64,000 bases of DNA from CAZAAW01 sp964483325 (GCA_964483325.1 CAZAAW010000001.1:248001-312000); one strand, 5' to 3'; positions 8,143-17,668 are shown, counted from the stretch's first letter. The notes: a model not told the origin generated them from the letters alone. Translations and numbers: made by a program.

Positions 8143-8883
8143 ATGCGCATCGACGCCATCATGACCAGCCCCGTCATAACCGTGCCGGCAGATGCCGATG
8201 TCGCGGTTGCGGCGCAGCTGATGCTCGATCATCACATCAGCGGCCTGCCGGTCGTCGATCCGGCGGGCAACCTGGTCGGTATTGTCAGTGAGGGTGATTT
8301 CCTGCGCCGCGGCGAGCTCAAGACCGAACGCCAGCGGCCGCGCTGGCTCGAGTTCCTGATCCGCCCGGGCCGTCTGGCGGACGAATATGTCCATGCCTTC
8401 GGGCGCAAGGTCGGCGACGTCATGACGCCGGAGGCCGTAGCGGCGCGCAGCGACATGTCGGTTGCCGACGCCGTCGTGCTCATGGAGCGGCACGACATCA
8501 AGCGCCTTCCCGTCGTCGACGACGGCAAGCTTGTCGGCATCGTCACGCGCGCCGACCTCCTGCGCGGCATGCTCGGCAACAGGCCTGCTGTCGGCGGCGG
8601 CACGGACGCCGAGATCCTCGCCGCCATAAGGGCGGAGCTCGCCCGGCATCCCTGGGGCGGCGGCAGCGGTCTCGTCCGCGCCAGCTGCAATGCCGGCATC
8701 GTGACGCTCGAAGGCACGATCTTCGATGAACGCGAACGCACCGCCATCCGCGTCGCGGTCGAGAATATCGGCGGCGTCAGGGAAATCCGCGATCAGATGG
8801 TGACGATCGAGCCGATCTCCGGCGCGGTGATCGCCAATCCGGCCGACCCGTCCCTTGCGCCGCCTTCCGACGACGCCGCCTGA
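8143..8883 (+). CDS. CBS-domain pair plus BON domain protein, 246 aa
   Basis: Two CBS domains (about residues 8-60, with HHISGLPVVDPAGNLVGIVSEGD, and 95-150, with HDIKRLPVVDDGKLVGIVTRAD) are followed by a BON domain (about 165-230, with ASCNAGIVTLEGTI). CBS pairs bind adenosyl ligands, and BON domains are linked to membrane or lipid contact. The ATG at 8143 follows CGGAGAACGACA; the earlier in-frame ATG at 8107 is poorly placed. A FixK box lies upstream, and the 3' end overlaps the ATPase start by 29 bases, so the two are likely translationally coupled. The role is inferred to be energy-status or stress control of the neighbouring pump. Confidence 0.85.
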   Translation: MRIDAIMTSPVITVPADADVAVAAQLMLDHHISGLPVVDPAGNLVGIVSEGDFLRRGELKTERQRPRWLEFLIRPGRLADEYVHAFGRKVGDVMTPEAVAARSDMSVADAVVLMERHDIKRLPVVDDGKLVGIVTRADLLRGMLGNRPAVGGGTDAEILAAIRAELARHPWGGGSGLVRASCNAGIVTLEGTIFDERERTAIRVAVENIGGVREIRDQMVTIEPISGAVIANPADPSLAPPSDDAA

Positions 8884-11428
8884 GCCGGAGGCGGCCGGGA
8901 CTGCGGATTTCTGGGCGCAGCCGGCGCCGGCTGTCCTTGCCACCCTCAAGAGCACTCCGGACGGCCTGCCGACGGACGAGGCCGCTGCCCGGCTGCTGCG
9001 CTATGGTCCCAATACGCGGCGGGAATCGCGGCGGCTGTCCTGGCCGCGGCTGCTGCTGCGCCAGTTCAGCAGCCCGCTGGTAGCAATCCTTGTCGTCGGC
9101 GGATTGCTGTCGCTCGCCGTCGGGCAATGGAGCGACGCCGGGATGGTGCTCGCCATCGTGGCGGCAACGGCGGTTCTCGGCTTCGCCCAGGAATACCGCG
9201 CCTCGGCCGCCATGGAGGCGCTGCGGCGGCGCCTGGCGCTGACGGCGACAGTGCTGCGCGACGGCAGCCCGCAGCGCCTGCCGGCAACCGACATCGTGCC
9301 GGGAGACATCGTCCTTCTCGCCGCCGGCAACCTCGTCGTTGCCGACGGGCTCCTCCTCGAGGCGCGCGACCTCATGGTCGAGGAGGCCGTCCTCACCGGT
9401 GAGTCCTTCCCGGCAGAAAAGCTGCCCGGCCAGGTCGACGCCGTAGCGCCGATGTCAGGGCGCAGCAACTGCGTCTTCCAGGGAACCTCGGTCCGCAGCG
9501 GCACCGGCCGCGTGCTGGCCGTGCACACCGGCGGGGCGACGGCCTTCAGCCAGATCGCCGGGCGGCTCGACCGGCGCGAGCCGGAGTCGGAATTCGCGCG
9601 CGGCGTCCGCCGTTTCGGCCTGATGCTGCTGCGGGTCATGCTGGTCATGGTAACGCTGGTGCTCGTCGCCAATATCGCGCTGCACCGGCCGGTCATCGAT
9701 TCGCTGCTCTTCGCCGTCGCGCTGGCCATCGGCCTGTCGCCGGAGCTGCTGCCGGCAATCGTCACGACTACCCTTGCCGCAGGAGCGCGACGCATGGCGC
9801 GACGCGGTGTCATCGTGCGCCGGCTGGAGGCGATCGAAGGCCTCGGCGGCATGAATGTGCTATGCACCGACAAGACCGGCACGCTGACGACCGGAGTCAC
9901 GGCGCTGGCGGCGACAGTCGATGCCGCCGGCGCGCCGTCCGAAGCCGTCGGACGGCTTGCCTATCTCAACGCAGCCTTCGAGACCGGCATGGAGAACCCG
10001 CTCGACCAGGCGATCCTTGCCGCCGGCGCCAAAGCCGGCTGGTCGGCCGAGGGCTGGTCGAAGCGCGACGAGCTGCCTTACGACTTTCAGCGGCGGCGGC
10101 TGACGATCCTCGCCGCGGACGAGGGCAGCGATACGCTGCGCCTGGTGACCAAGGGCGCCTTCGACAGCGTTCTCACTCTCTGCACCGCGATCGCCACCGG
10201 CGCCGGCACGGCGCCTCTCGACGAGGACGGGCGGCAGCGGCTTGGCGCCTATTATGCAGCGCAGGGCGCGGACGGATACCGCGTCCTCGCTGTGGCGACC
10301 CGCGACCTTCCGGCGGCGACCCTGCGGCCGGAGGACGAAGCCGCCCTCACCTTCCAGGGATTCCTGCTGTTCCAGGATGAGATCAAGGCGGACACCGCCG
10401 ATACAATCCGCAGCCTCCGCGACCTCGGCATCGCGGTGAAGGTGATCAGCGGCGACAACCGGCATGTCGCCGCGCATGTAGCGCGGCAGATCGGGCTCGA
10501 CCCGCTGTCGCTCCTCAGCGGCGCCGACCTTGCGGCAATGACCGACGAGTCGCTGTGGCACGAGGCGGCGGAGACGCAGCTGTTCGTCGAGGTCGATCCG
10601 CAGCAGAAGGAGCGGATCGTCCGCGCCCTGCAGCGCACCGGCCATACCGTCGGCTTCCTCGGCGACGGCATCAACGACGCGCCGGCGCTTTTCGCCGCCG
10701 ATATCGGCATCAGCGTCGAGAGCGCCGCCGACGTGGCCCGCGAGGCGGCGGATATCGTTCTCCTGTCGCGCGACCTCGGCACCATCCGCGACGGCGTGCT
10801 CTTCGGCCGCCGGACCTTCGCCAACACGCTCAAGTATATCCGCATCACCACCAGCGCCAGCTTCGGCAATATCATCACCATGGCGGCGGGCGTACTGTAC
10901 CTGCCCTTCCTGCCGATGGCGGCGCGGCAGATCCTGCTGACCAACCTCGTCTCCGACCTGCCGGCGATGACGATCTCGACCGATAGGGTGGATGCGGAAA
11001 GCCTCGACACGGTGCAACGCTGGGCCCTGCGCGACCTCGTCCGCTTCATGATCGTCTTCGGACTTGTCAGCTCGGTTTTCGACCTCCTGACCTTCACCCT
11101 CCTGCTGTTCGTCTTCTCGGCCGGCGAGTCTCTCTTCCAGACGGGATGGTTCGTCGTGTCGCTGCTGACCGAACTGGCGGTGCTGCTCATCCTGCGCAGC
11201 AGCCGGCCGCTTTTCTCCAGCGCCCCGGCGCCGCTGCTCCTCTGGGCGACGCTTGTCACCGCTCTCGTCGCCGTCGCGTTGCCCTATGTCCCTGGCCTTG
11301 CCGAGGCGTTCGGATTTGTCGCCCTGCCCTGGCCGGTGCTGGTCATGGCGGTCGTCGTCGTGGCGGCCTATGCTGTCGCGACAGAAGCCGCCAAGCGCAT
11401 CTATTTCCGCCGGACGGACAGCCGCTGA
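8855..11428 (+). CDS. MgtA-type (P3B) cation-transporting P-type ATPase, 857 aa
   Basis: This is an inner-membrane P-type pump, probably for Mg2+. The order is: actuator loop with LTGES (about residue 185), the membrane motif GLSPELLPAIVTTTLA as in MgtA-type enzymes, the phosphorylation site DKTGTLT (Asp339), the hinge GDGINDAP (from Gly603), and C-terminal membrane helices. The start is TTG at 8855, inside the CBS gene. Length and motifs are complete, so it should be active. P3B pumps of this type are normally induced by Mg2+ limitation; here the upstream FixK box points to oxygen control. Only 73 bases separate it from fixL. Confidence 0.88.
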   Translation: MRRLPTTPPEPEAAGTADFWAQPAPAVLATLKSTPDGLPTDEAAARLLRYGPNTRRESRRLSWPRLLLRQFSSPLVAILVVGGLLSLAVGQWSDAGMVLAIVAATAVLGFAQEYRASAAMEALRRRLALTATVLRDGSPQRLPATDIVPGDIVLLAAGNLVVADGLLLEARDLMVEEAVLTGESFPAEKLPGQVDAVAPMSGRSNCVFQGTSVRSGTGRVLAVHTGGATAFSQIAGRLDRREPESEFARGVRRFGLMLLRVMLVMVTLVLVANIALHRPVIDSLLFAVALAIGLSPELLPAIVTTTLAAGARRMARRGVIVRRLEAIEGLGGMNVLCTDKTGTLTTGVTALAATVDAAGAPSEAVGRLAYLNAAFETGMENPLDQAILAAGAKAGWSAEGWSKRDELPYDFQRRRLTILAADEGSDTLRLVTKGAFDSVLTLCTAIATGAGTAPLDEDGRQRLGAYYAAQGADGYRVLAVATRDLPAATLRPEDEAALTFQGFLLFQDEIKADTADTIRSLRDLGIAVKVISGDNRHVAAHVARQIGLDPLSLLSGADLAAMTDESLWHEAAETQLFVEVDPQQKERIVRALQRTGHTVGFLGDGINDAPALFAADIGISVESAADVAREAADIVLLSRDLGTIRDGVLFGRRTFANTLKYIRITTSASFGNIITMAAGVLYLPFLPMAARQILLTNLVSDLPAMTISTDRVDAESLDTVQRWALRDLVRFMIVFGLVSSVFDLLTFTLLLFVFSAGESLFQTGWFVVSLLTELAVLLILRSSRPLFSSAPAPLLLWATLVTALVAVALPYVPGLAEAFGFVALPWPVLVMAVVVVAAYAVATEAAKRIYFRRTDSR

Positions 11429-11501
11429 ACCGCAATCTCCACACCCCGCCGCTCTCCTGGCAGTCCGGCCTGACCCTCCCGCGCCGCCGGGCCGACACCG
11501 C

Positions 11502-13010
11502 ATGCCCGACATGACAGGCACGGAACCCGGAGCGAAGCGCGCGCTCACCGGCGTCCTGACGCCGGATACGGCCATGCGCTACGGCATCGCGCTGATCGCC
11601 GTCGCCGCGGCGCTCGGCCTCCGCTTCCTTCTGGAGCCGGTCGCCTCGGGTAACCTCCTCCTCATGCTGCTGATCCCGGCGGTTCTCGCCGCGTCGTGGA
11701 ACGGCCTCGGGCCAGGTCTCCTCGCCACTGGCCTCGGCACGCTGTGGGGCATCCTGGGGACGATCGGCGCCGGCCATGCCTTCGATGCCGCGACGACCGT
11801 CACCATCGTCGTCTTCGCGATTGTCGGCGCAGCCATCTCATGGCTCGGCGGGCGGCTGCGCCGGGCGCGGATCGCCACCCGCCTTCAGACGGAGGAGCTG
11901 CGCGCCGGCCAGGCGCACCTGCAGTCGATCCTCGACACCGTGCCGGACGCGATGCTGGTCATCGACGAGGCCGGCATCATCCAGAGCTTCAGCAAGGCGG
12001 CCGAGCGCCTGTTCGGCTGGACGGCGGCTGAGGCCATCGGCAGGAACGTCATGACGCTGATGCCGGAGCCCTATCGCTCGCAGCATGACGGCTATATCCA
12101 GCGCTACCTGACGACGGGCGAGCGCCGCATCATCGGCATCGGCCGCGTTGTCGTCGGCGAGCGCGCCAACGGCTCGACCTTTCCGATGGAACTGGCGGTC
12201 GGCGAGATGCGCTCCGGCAGCCGGCGCTTCTTCACCGGCTTCGTCCGCGACCTCACCGACCGGCGGGAAACCGAGAACAGGCTGCAGGAGCTGCAGGCCG
12301 AGCTTGCCCATATGTCGCGATTGACGGCGATGGGCGAGATGGCCTCAACTTTGGCGCATGAGCTCAACCAGCCATTGTCGGCCATCGCCAATTATCTGCG
12401 CGGATCGCGTCGCCTGCTCGATCAGGGCGACGCCGACCCGGCCGTCATCCGCCAGGCGCTTGACAAGGCCGGGGACCAGGCGCTGCGGGCCGGCGACATC
12501 ATCCGCCGCCTGCGCGAATTCGTGGCGCGCGGCGAGAGCGAGCGGCAGGTCGAGAGCATCGGCCGTGTCGTCGAGGAAGCGAGCGCCCTGGCGCTCGTCG
12601 GCGCCAAGGAGCGCGACATCAAGGTGCGCTTCCGGCTGGATCCCGAGGCCGACGCCGTCGTGGCGGACAAGGTCCAGATCCAGCAGGTGCTGGTGAACCT
12701 GATGCGCAATGCCTATGACGCGATGGACAACGCGCCGCGCCGCGAGCTTGTCGTCTCGACGCGGCCGGCCGAGCCCAACATGGTCGAGGTATCGGTGGCC
12801 GATACCGGACCGGGGATCGATCCCGCCGTCGCCGGCCACCTGTTCCAGCCGTTCTTCAGCACCAAGCAGTCGGGAATGGGCGTCGGCCTTTCCATCTGCA
12901 GGACGATCGTCGAGGCCCATGGCGGGCAGATCCGCTTCGAGCCGAATGCGGGCGGCGGCACCGTCTTTTCCTTTACCCTGAGGGCAGCGGGCGATGGCGA
13001 CGACGGGTAG
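11502..13010 (+). CDS. fixL: Oxygen-sensing histidine kinase FixL, 502 aa
   Basis: Four N-terminal membrane helices (residues 25-117, DUF4118-like) precede a heme PAS domain (about 135-255). His195 in SQHDGYIQRY fits the heme ligand of FixL, and Arg215 in IGIGRVVVGER fits the oxygen-contact arginine. The kinase part has the H-box ASTLAHELNQ (His286), an N-box with LMRNAYDAM and glycine boxes DTGPGI and GMGVGLS. Oxygen on the heme is known to turn FixL off; without oxygen it phosphorylates FixJ. The ATG at 11502 follows the ATPase by 73 bases, and fixJ overlaps its end by 17 bases. No FixK box lies directly upstream, so it is likely co-transcribed with the ATPase. Confidence 0.93.
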   Translation: MPDMTGTEPGAKRALTGVLTPDTAMRYGIALIAVAAALGLRFLLEPVASGNLLLMLLIPAVLAASWNGLGPGLLATGLGTLWGILGTIGAGHAFDAATTVTIVVFAIVGAAISWLGGRLRRARIATRLQTEELRAGQAHLQSILDTVPDAMLVIDEAGIIQSFSKAAERLFGWTAAEAIGRNVMTLMPEPYRSQHDGYIQRYLTTGERRIIGIGRVVVGERANGSTFPMELAVGEMRSGSRRFFTGFVRDLTDRRETENRLQELQAELAHMSRLTAMGEMASTLAHELNQPLSAIANYLRGSRRLLDQGDADPAVIRQALDKAGDQALRAGDIIRRLREFVARGESERQVESIGRVVEEASALALVGAKERDIKVRFRLDPEADAVVADKVQIQQVLVNLMRNAYDAMDNAPRRELVVSTRPAEPNMVEVSVADTGPGIDPAVAGHLFQPFFSTKQSGMGVGLSICRTIVEAHGGQIRFEPNAGGGTVFSFTLRAAGDGDDG

Positions 13011-13614
13011 CGTCCATGTCATTGACGATGACGAGGCCGTGCGGGATTCGCTCGCCTTCCTGCTGCGCGCCTCCGGCTACCATGTGGAGGCGCACAGCTC
13101 GCCGCAGTCCTTTCTGGCGCGCTTCGTGGCCGGCCAGGGCACCTGCGTCATCACCGACGTCCGCATGCCGGAAATGAACGGCATCGACCTTCTCGAGCGG
13201 CTGAAGAAAGGCGCACCGGACCTGCCGGTTATCGTCATGACCGGCCATGGCGATATCCCGCTCGCCGTCGAGGCCATGCGCAAGGGCGCCATCGACTTCA
13301 TCGAGAAGCCCTTCGACGACGAGAAGCTGCTCGCCACCGTCGAGCTGGCGCTGAAATCGGCTGCCGACACGGCAAGCCGCGACGGCGAGCGCACGGCCAT
13401 CCTCGACCGGCTGGGGCATATTTCCGGGCGCGAGCACCAGGTGCTCGTCGGCCTCGTGGCGGGAAAGCCGAACAAGGTCATCGCCCACGAGCTCGACATC
13501 AGCCCGCGCACCGTCGAGGTCTACCGCGCCAACCTCATGACCAAGATGCAGGCCGGCAGCCTGTCGGACCTCGTCCGCATGGCCCTGCTCGCCGGCCTCG
13601 ACATCGACCGGTAG
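12994..13614 (+). CDS. fixJ: Response regulator FixJ, 206 aa
   Basis: A receiver domain (1-120) with the acidic pair DDD (11-13), phospho-accepting Asp55 in ITDVRMPEMNG, the switch Thr in VMTGHGD and the Lys of EKPF is followed by a LuxR-type helix-turn-helix (about 140-200, HELDISPRTVEVYRANLM). FixJ phosphorylated by FixL activates fixK and, in nitrogen fixers, nifA. It overlaps fixL by 17 bases, which supports coupled translation. Length and motifs equal those of rhizobial FixJ. Confidence 0.93.
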   Translation: MATTGSVHVIDDDEAVRDSLAFLLRASGYHVEAHSSPQSFLARFVAGQGTCVITDVRMPEMNGIDLLERLKKGAPDLPVIVMTGHGDIPLAVEAMRKGAIDFIEKPFDDEKLLATVELALKSAADTASRDGERTAILDRLGHISGREHQVLVGLVAGKPNKVIAHELDISPRTVEVYRANLMTKMQAGSLSDLVRMALLAGLDIDR

Positions 13615-13626
13615 CGCCGCCCCGGT

Positions 13627-13640
13627 TTGACGAGGGTCAA
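13627..13640. promoter_or_regulatory. FixK/FNR box upstream of receiver, SDR and P-type ATPase operon
   Basis: TTGACGAGGGTCAA is a perfect TTGA-N6-TCAA site starting 13 bases after the fixJ stop. It lies 67-80 bases before the TTG start at 13707, a usual distance for a FixK-activated promoter. Confidence 0.75.
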
Positions 13641-13706
13641 GGCAGCCTGCGCGGCCGCGGGCCAAAGTCGCGCGGCCCGGTCGACGGGTGCGAAGGACAG
13701 TGCCTC

Positions 13707-14093
13707 TTGCCACCACAGCCCCCTGCGGGCGTTGTCATCGTCGACGACGACGAAGCTCTGCTCGCGTCCCTGAAATTCGCCCTCGAAGTCGAAGGCTACG
13801 CCGTCCGTACCTTCGTCTCCGCCGAGGCCCTCCTGGCCGCCGGACTGAAGCCCGACGACACCTGTCTGGTGGTCGATTACGGGCTGGCGCCGGGGCAGAT
13901 GGACGGCCTCGAACTGCTGGACGAGCTGAAGCTGCGGGGAATCGCGCTGCCGTCGATCCTGACCACGACGCATCCCAGCGCCGCGACGCGCCGGAAGGCG
14001 GCGGCCGGCGGCATCGCCATCGTCGAGAAGCCGCTGTTCGGCGGCATCCTCAGCGACGCCATCCGCCGGCAGACGACCCGGTTCGAACATTAG
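13707..14093 (+). CDS. Receiver-only response regulator, 128 aa
   Basis: A single CheY-like receiver: acidic patch DDD (13-15), phospho-Asp57 in VVDYGLAP, and the conserved Lys in VEKPLF. No output domain follows. The usual switch Thr/Ser region reads TTTHPS. The start is TTG at 13707, with GAAGGACAG a little upstream. It lies between fixJ and fixK, as does a receiver-only gene in Bradyrhizobium (recalled as bll2758). In Caulobacter the receiver FixT inhibits FixL, so a feedback or phosphate-sink role is plausible but not shown here. The SDR gene begins at the very next base after its stop. Confidence 0.8.
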   Translation: MPPQPPAGVVIVDDDEALLASLKFALEVEGYAVRTFVSAEALLAAGLKPDDTCLVVDYGLAPGQMDGLELLDELKLRGIALPSILTTTHPSAATRRKAAAGGIAIVEKPLFGGILSDAIRRQTTRFEH

Positions 14094-14909
14094 ATGGAGA
14101 TCATGGACACCCGGCAGGAAGCAACCGAAGCGGAACCGCAGCGCCAGCCGTGGCTGGCCGGCAAGGTGGCGCTCGTCACCGGCGCCGCATCCGGCATCGG
14201 CCCCGCGGCAGCGCGACGCTTCGCCGAGGAAGGCGCCGCCGTGGCGCTCGTCGACCGCGATGCGGCGGGCCTCCATCGTGTCGCGGAGCTGATCGCCGCC
14301 GCCGGCGGCCGCAGCTTGGTGGTGACCGCGGATATCGCCAGCGCCGCCGACAACAGCCGTATGGTGGCCGAAGCGCGCCGTGTCTTCGGCCGGCTCGACA
14401 TCGCCTTTCTCAATGCCGGCATCCTCGGCCCGATGGGAGGCTTTGCGTCCCTGACGGCCGAGGCGTTCGACACGGTCCTGCGCACCAACCTTTATGGCTG
14501 CTTCCACGCCCTCAAGGCGCTGTTCGACGCCATCGCCGATGACGGCGCCATCGTCGTCACGGCCTCGACGGCGGGTCTCGCCGGCCTGCCGGACGCCCCC
14601 GCCTACAGCACCGCCAAGCACGGCATCATCGGGCTGGTGCAGTCGTCCGCCGCCGCCTTCGCAGCCCGCAATGTCCGCATCAACGCCATTTGTCCCGGCG
14701 GCGTTGCCACGCCGATGGCGGGGGCGGCGCAATCGGATAATCTCGTCGCGCCGGAGGTATTGCGGATGCCGCCCTTCGGCGGCATGAGCAGCGCCCAGCA
14801 TGTCGCAGAACTGGCGCTGTTTCTGGCCAGCAGCCGGAGCTCGGCCATGACCGGCGCATCCATCGCGATCGACGTGGGCTGGACCGCGGGCCTTCCACCC
14901 GCCGGCTGA
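14094..14909 (+). CDS. Short-chain dehydrogenase/reductase, 271 aa
   Basis: A classical SDR with the NAD(P)-binding TGAASGIG motif (about residues 30-37), NAG in FLNAGILG, and the catalytic Ser and YSTAK (Tyr/Lys) in ASTAGLAG and PAYSTAKHG. The Asp after the second strand (LVDRD) favours NAD(H). Its first ATG abuts the receiver stop; the ATG at 14103, preceded by GGAG, is an alternative start. The substrate is unknown. It belongs to the operon driven by the FixK box at 13627 and is 14 bases from the next ATPase. Confidence 0.88.
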   Translation: MEIMDTRQEATEAEPQRQPWLAGKVALVTGAASGIGPAAARRFAEEGAAVALVDRDAAGLHRVAELIAAAGGRSLVVTADIASAADNSRMVAEARRVFGRLDIAFLNAGILGPMGGFASLTAEAFDTVLRTNLYGCFHALKALFDAIADDGAIVVTASTAGLAGLPDAPAYSTAKHGIIGLVQSSAAAFAARNVRINAICPGGVATPMAGAAQSDNLVAPEVLRMPPFGGMSSAQHVAELALFLASSRSSAMTGASIAIDVGWTAGLPPAG

Positions 14910-14923
14910 GCGGAAGAGAGAAT

Positions 14924-17668
14924 TTGGTGCAGCCCACAGGCGCGACAGCGCCATCCGAAGCAGCGCCGGCGGACTGGGCTTCCCTGTCCGCCGAAGAGGT
15001 GCGGGCGCGGCTGGGTGCCGGACCGGACGGCCTCGACGATGACGAGGTGGCTCGCCGGCGGCAGCGCCATGGCGCCAACGTCCTGCCGGAGGCGCCGCGG
15101 CGCGGCTGGCTGGGGCGCTTCCTCAGCCAGTTCAACAATCTCCTGATCTATGTCCTGATCGCTGCATCAGTCGTCACCGCTCTTCTGGGACACTGGATCG
15201 ACGCCGCGGTCATCGCTGCCGTCGTCATCGCCAATGCCATCGTCGGCACCGTGCAGGAGGGTCAGGCGGAGCGCGCCCTCGACGCCGTGGCGCGGCTCGT
15301 TCCGGCAAGGGCGCTGGCACTGCGCGCCGGCCATCGCCTGACGGTGCCGGCCGCCGAGCTCGTGCCGGGCGATACGATCCTTCTCGAAGCCGGCGACCGC
15401 GTGCCGGCCGATGCACGGCTCGTCGCGGCACGTGAGCTGTCGGTCGACGAATCGATGCTGACCGGCGAATCCATTCCGGCCAGCAAGCAGGCCTTGCCGG
15501 TTGCCGCCAGCCTGCCGGTCGCCGACCGCAGCTCCATGGTCTATTCGGGCACCACCGTCACCGGCGGACAGGCGACGGCGCTGGTCGTCGCCACCGGGCC
15601 GTCGTCGGAGGTGGGCCGCATCGGCCATCTCGTCGCCGGCATCGGCGAGACGGCGACGCCGCTGCTGCGCCGCCTCTCCGACGCCGCCCGCCTGATGACA
15701 TATGTCATCCTCGCCTTCGCGGTGCTGACCTTCGCTGCCGGCTGGCTGATATCGGCGCTGACGACGGACGAACTGTTCCTCACGGCCGTCGGCCTTGCCG
15801 TGGCGGCGATCCCCGAGGGCCTGCCGGCCATCGTGACGATCATCCTCGCCATCGGCGTGCGCAGCATGGCGCGCCGCGGCGCCCTGGTGCGGCGGCTGCC
15901 GGCGGTCGAGACGCTCGGAAGTGTTACGATCATCTGCACCGACAAGACCGGCACGCTGACCCGCAACGAGCAGGTGGCGCGCGAGGTTGTGGTGGCAGGC
16001 GGGCGCTTTCTCGTCGACGGCGAAGGCTATTCGCCCGCCGGCGCCATCACCGATGAGAACGGCGAAGCCGTGACTGCCGGCGATGCGCCGCTATTGGCCG
16101 ATCTCGCCGTGGCGGCGGCGCTCTGCAACGAAGCCGCGCTGCGCCACGGCGACGACGGTTGGCACGCCGAAGGCGATCCGCTCGAAGCGGGGCTGCTTGC
16201 CCTCGCCATGAAGGCGGGGTTCGACCCAGCGGCGCTGGCGGAACAGCATCCGCGCCTCGACGCGCTGCCCTTCTCGTCCGACCATCGCTACATGGCCACC
16301 CTGCATGAGGATGGCACGCACACGCTTCTCCTGGCGAAGGGCGCGCCGGAGCGGCTGGTCGAGATCTGCACCGTGCAACGCGGCGTCGACGGTCTACAGC
16401 CCATCGACCGCGCCGGCTGGCTGGCACGCAGCGAGGCGATGGCCGGCAACGGGCTGCGGGTTCTCGCCTTCGCCTCCCTTTCAGGCGGCGACGCCCGGTC
16501 GCTGTCGCATGACGGATTCGGCAACGGCCTCGCCTTCCTCGGTCTTGTCGGCTTCATCGACCCGGCGCGCAGCGACGCTGCTCCGGCGGTCGCGCAATGC
16601 CGTAGCGCCGGCATCGCCGTGAAGATGATCACCGGCGACCATCCCGCCACCGCCCTCGCCGTGGCGCGGGCCATCGGTCTCGACACGGCTGGCGGCGCCC
16701 TGACGGGAACCGATCTCGCAGCCCTCGATGCTGCCGGCCTTGGCGATGCCGCCGAGCGGGTCAATGTGTTCGCGCGTGTCAGCCCCGAGCAGAAGCTGAG
16801 CCTTGTGGAGGCGCTTCAGGCGCGCGGCCATTCCGTCGCCATGACCGGCGACGGGGTCAACGACGCGCCGGCGCTGCGCAAGGCCGATATCGGCGTTGCG
16901 ATGAGCAGACGCGGCTCGGATGCGGCGCGGCAGGCGGCGGAGATGGTCCTCGTCGACGACAATTTCGCCACCATCGCGCATGCCGTCGCCGAAGGCCGCC
17001 GCGTCGACGACAATCTGCGCAAGACGCTGGGCTTCATCCTGCCCACCAATGCCGGCGAGGCGCTGGTGCTGGTGGCGGCGGTGCTGGTCGGCGCTGCCCT
17101 GCCGGTCACCGCCCTGCAGATCATCTGGATCAACTTCGCCACGGAGGTGACACTGAGCCTGTCGCTGGCCTTCGAGCCGGCCGCCGCCAATGTCATGCAC
17201 CGGCCGCCGCGGCGCGGCGTGCCGCTGCTCGGCCGCCGCGATCTTGCCCGCATCGCCGTCGTCGGCTGTGCCATGGCAGCGCTCGCCACGGCGCTGTTCC
17301 ATCTGGCGCTCGGCCGCGGCGAGGCGATCGAGGTGGCGCGCGCCCTGGCGGTGAATTCCATCGTCGCCGCAGAAGCCGGCTTCCTGCTCGCCGTGGCGAC
17401 GATCGCCCGCCGTGGCGAAAGCGGGCGGCGGCAGACCAATCAGGTCGCGGTGGCCATGGTGATCGTGGTGACGCTGCTCCAGCTCGCCGTGACGCAATGG
17501 CCGGCGACGGCCGCAATCTTCGCCATGGCGCCGCTCGGCGTCATCGACTGGCTGCTGGTGGCGGGCAGCGGCATTCTGGTCTGGGCAGCGGCGCGTGTCG
17601 CGGCGCATCTCCTCCCGGCCGGCGACCGTAGCCGGTCGGCTATTCCAGCGACTTCAGATAGGCGATGA
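14924..17668 (+). CDS. P2-type cation-transporting P-type ATPase, 914 aa
   Basis: It has an N-terminal cation-ATPase domain (LSAEEVRARLG...GLDDDEVARRRQRHG), an actuator with LTGESIPASK, the membrane motif AAIPEGLPAIVTIILA typical of P2 (Ca2+/Na+/H+-like) pumps, DKTGTLT with Asp340, the nucleotide domain with the KGAPE motif, and GDGVNDAP from Gly642, then six C-terminal helices. The start is TTG 14924 or GTG 14927, behind GGAAGAGAG. It is distinct from the MgtA-type pump upstream, so the island carries two different cation pumps. The ion is not certain: Ca2+, Na+ or Mn2+ are possible. It overlaps the convergent cytochrome gene by 29 bases. Confidence 0.88.
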   Translation: MVQPTGATAPSEAAPADWASLSAEEVRARLGAGPDGLDDDEVARRRQRHGANVLPEAPRRGWLGRFLSQFNNLLIYVLIAASVVTALLGHWIDAAVIAAVVIANAIVGTVQEGQAERALDAVARLVPARALALRAGHRLTVPAAELVPGDTILLEAGDRVPADARLVAARELSVDESMLTGESIPASKQALPVAASLPVADRSSMVYSGTTVTGGQATALVVATGPSSEVGRIGHLVAGIGETATPLLRRLSDAARLMTYVILAFAVLTFAAGWLISALTTDELFLTAVGLAVAAIPEGLPAIVTIILAIGVRSMARRGALVRRLPAVETLGSVTIICTDKTGTLTRNEQVAREVVVAGGRFLVDGEGYSPAGAITDENGEAVTAGDAPLLADLAVAAALCNEAALRHGDDGWHAEGDPLEAGLLALAMKAGFDPAALAEQHPRLDALPFSSDHRYMATLHEDGTHTLLLAKGAPERLVEICTVQRGVDGLQPIDRAGWLARSEAMAGNGLRVLAFASLSGGDARSLSHDGFGNGLAFLGLVGFIDPARSDAAPAVAQCRSAGIAVKMITGDHPATALAVARAIGLDTAGGALTGTDLAALDAAGLGDAAERVNVFARVSPEQKLSLVEALQARGHSVAMTGDGVNDAPALRKADIGVAMSRRGSDAARQAAEMVLVDDNFATIAHAVAEGRRVDDNLRKTLGFILPTNAGEALVLVAAVLVGAALPVTALQIIWINFATEVTLSLSLAFEPAAANVMHRPPRRGVPLLGRRDLARIAVVGCAMAALATALFHLALGRGEAIEVARALAVNSIVAAEAGFLLAVATIARRGESGRRQTNQVAVAMVIVVTLLQLAVTQWPATAAIFAMAPLGVIDWLLVAGSGILVWAAARVAAHLLPAGDRSRSAIPATSDRR

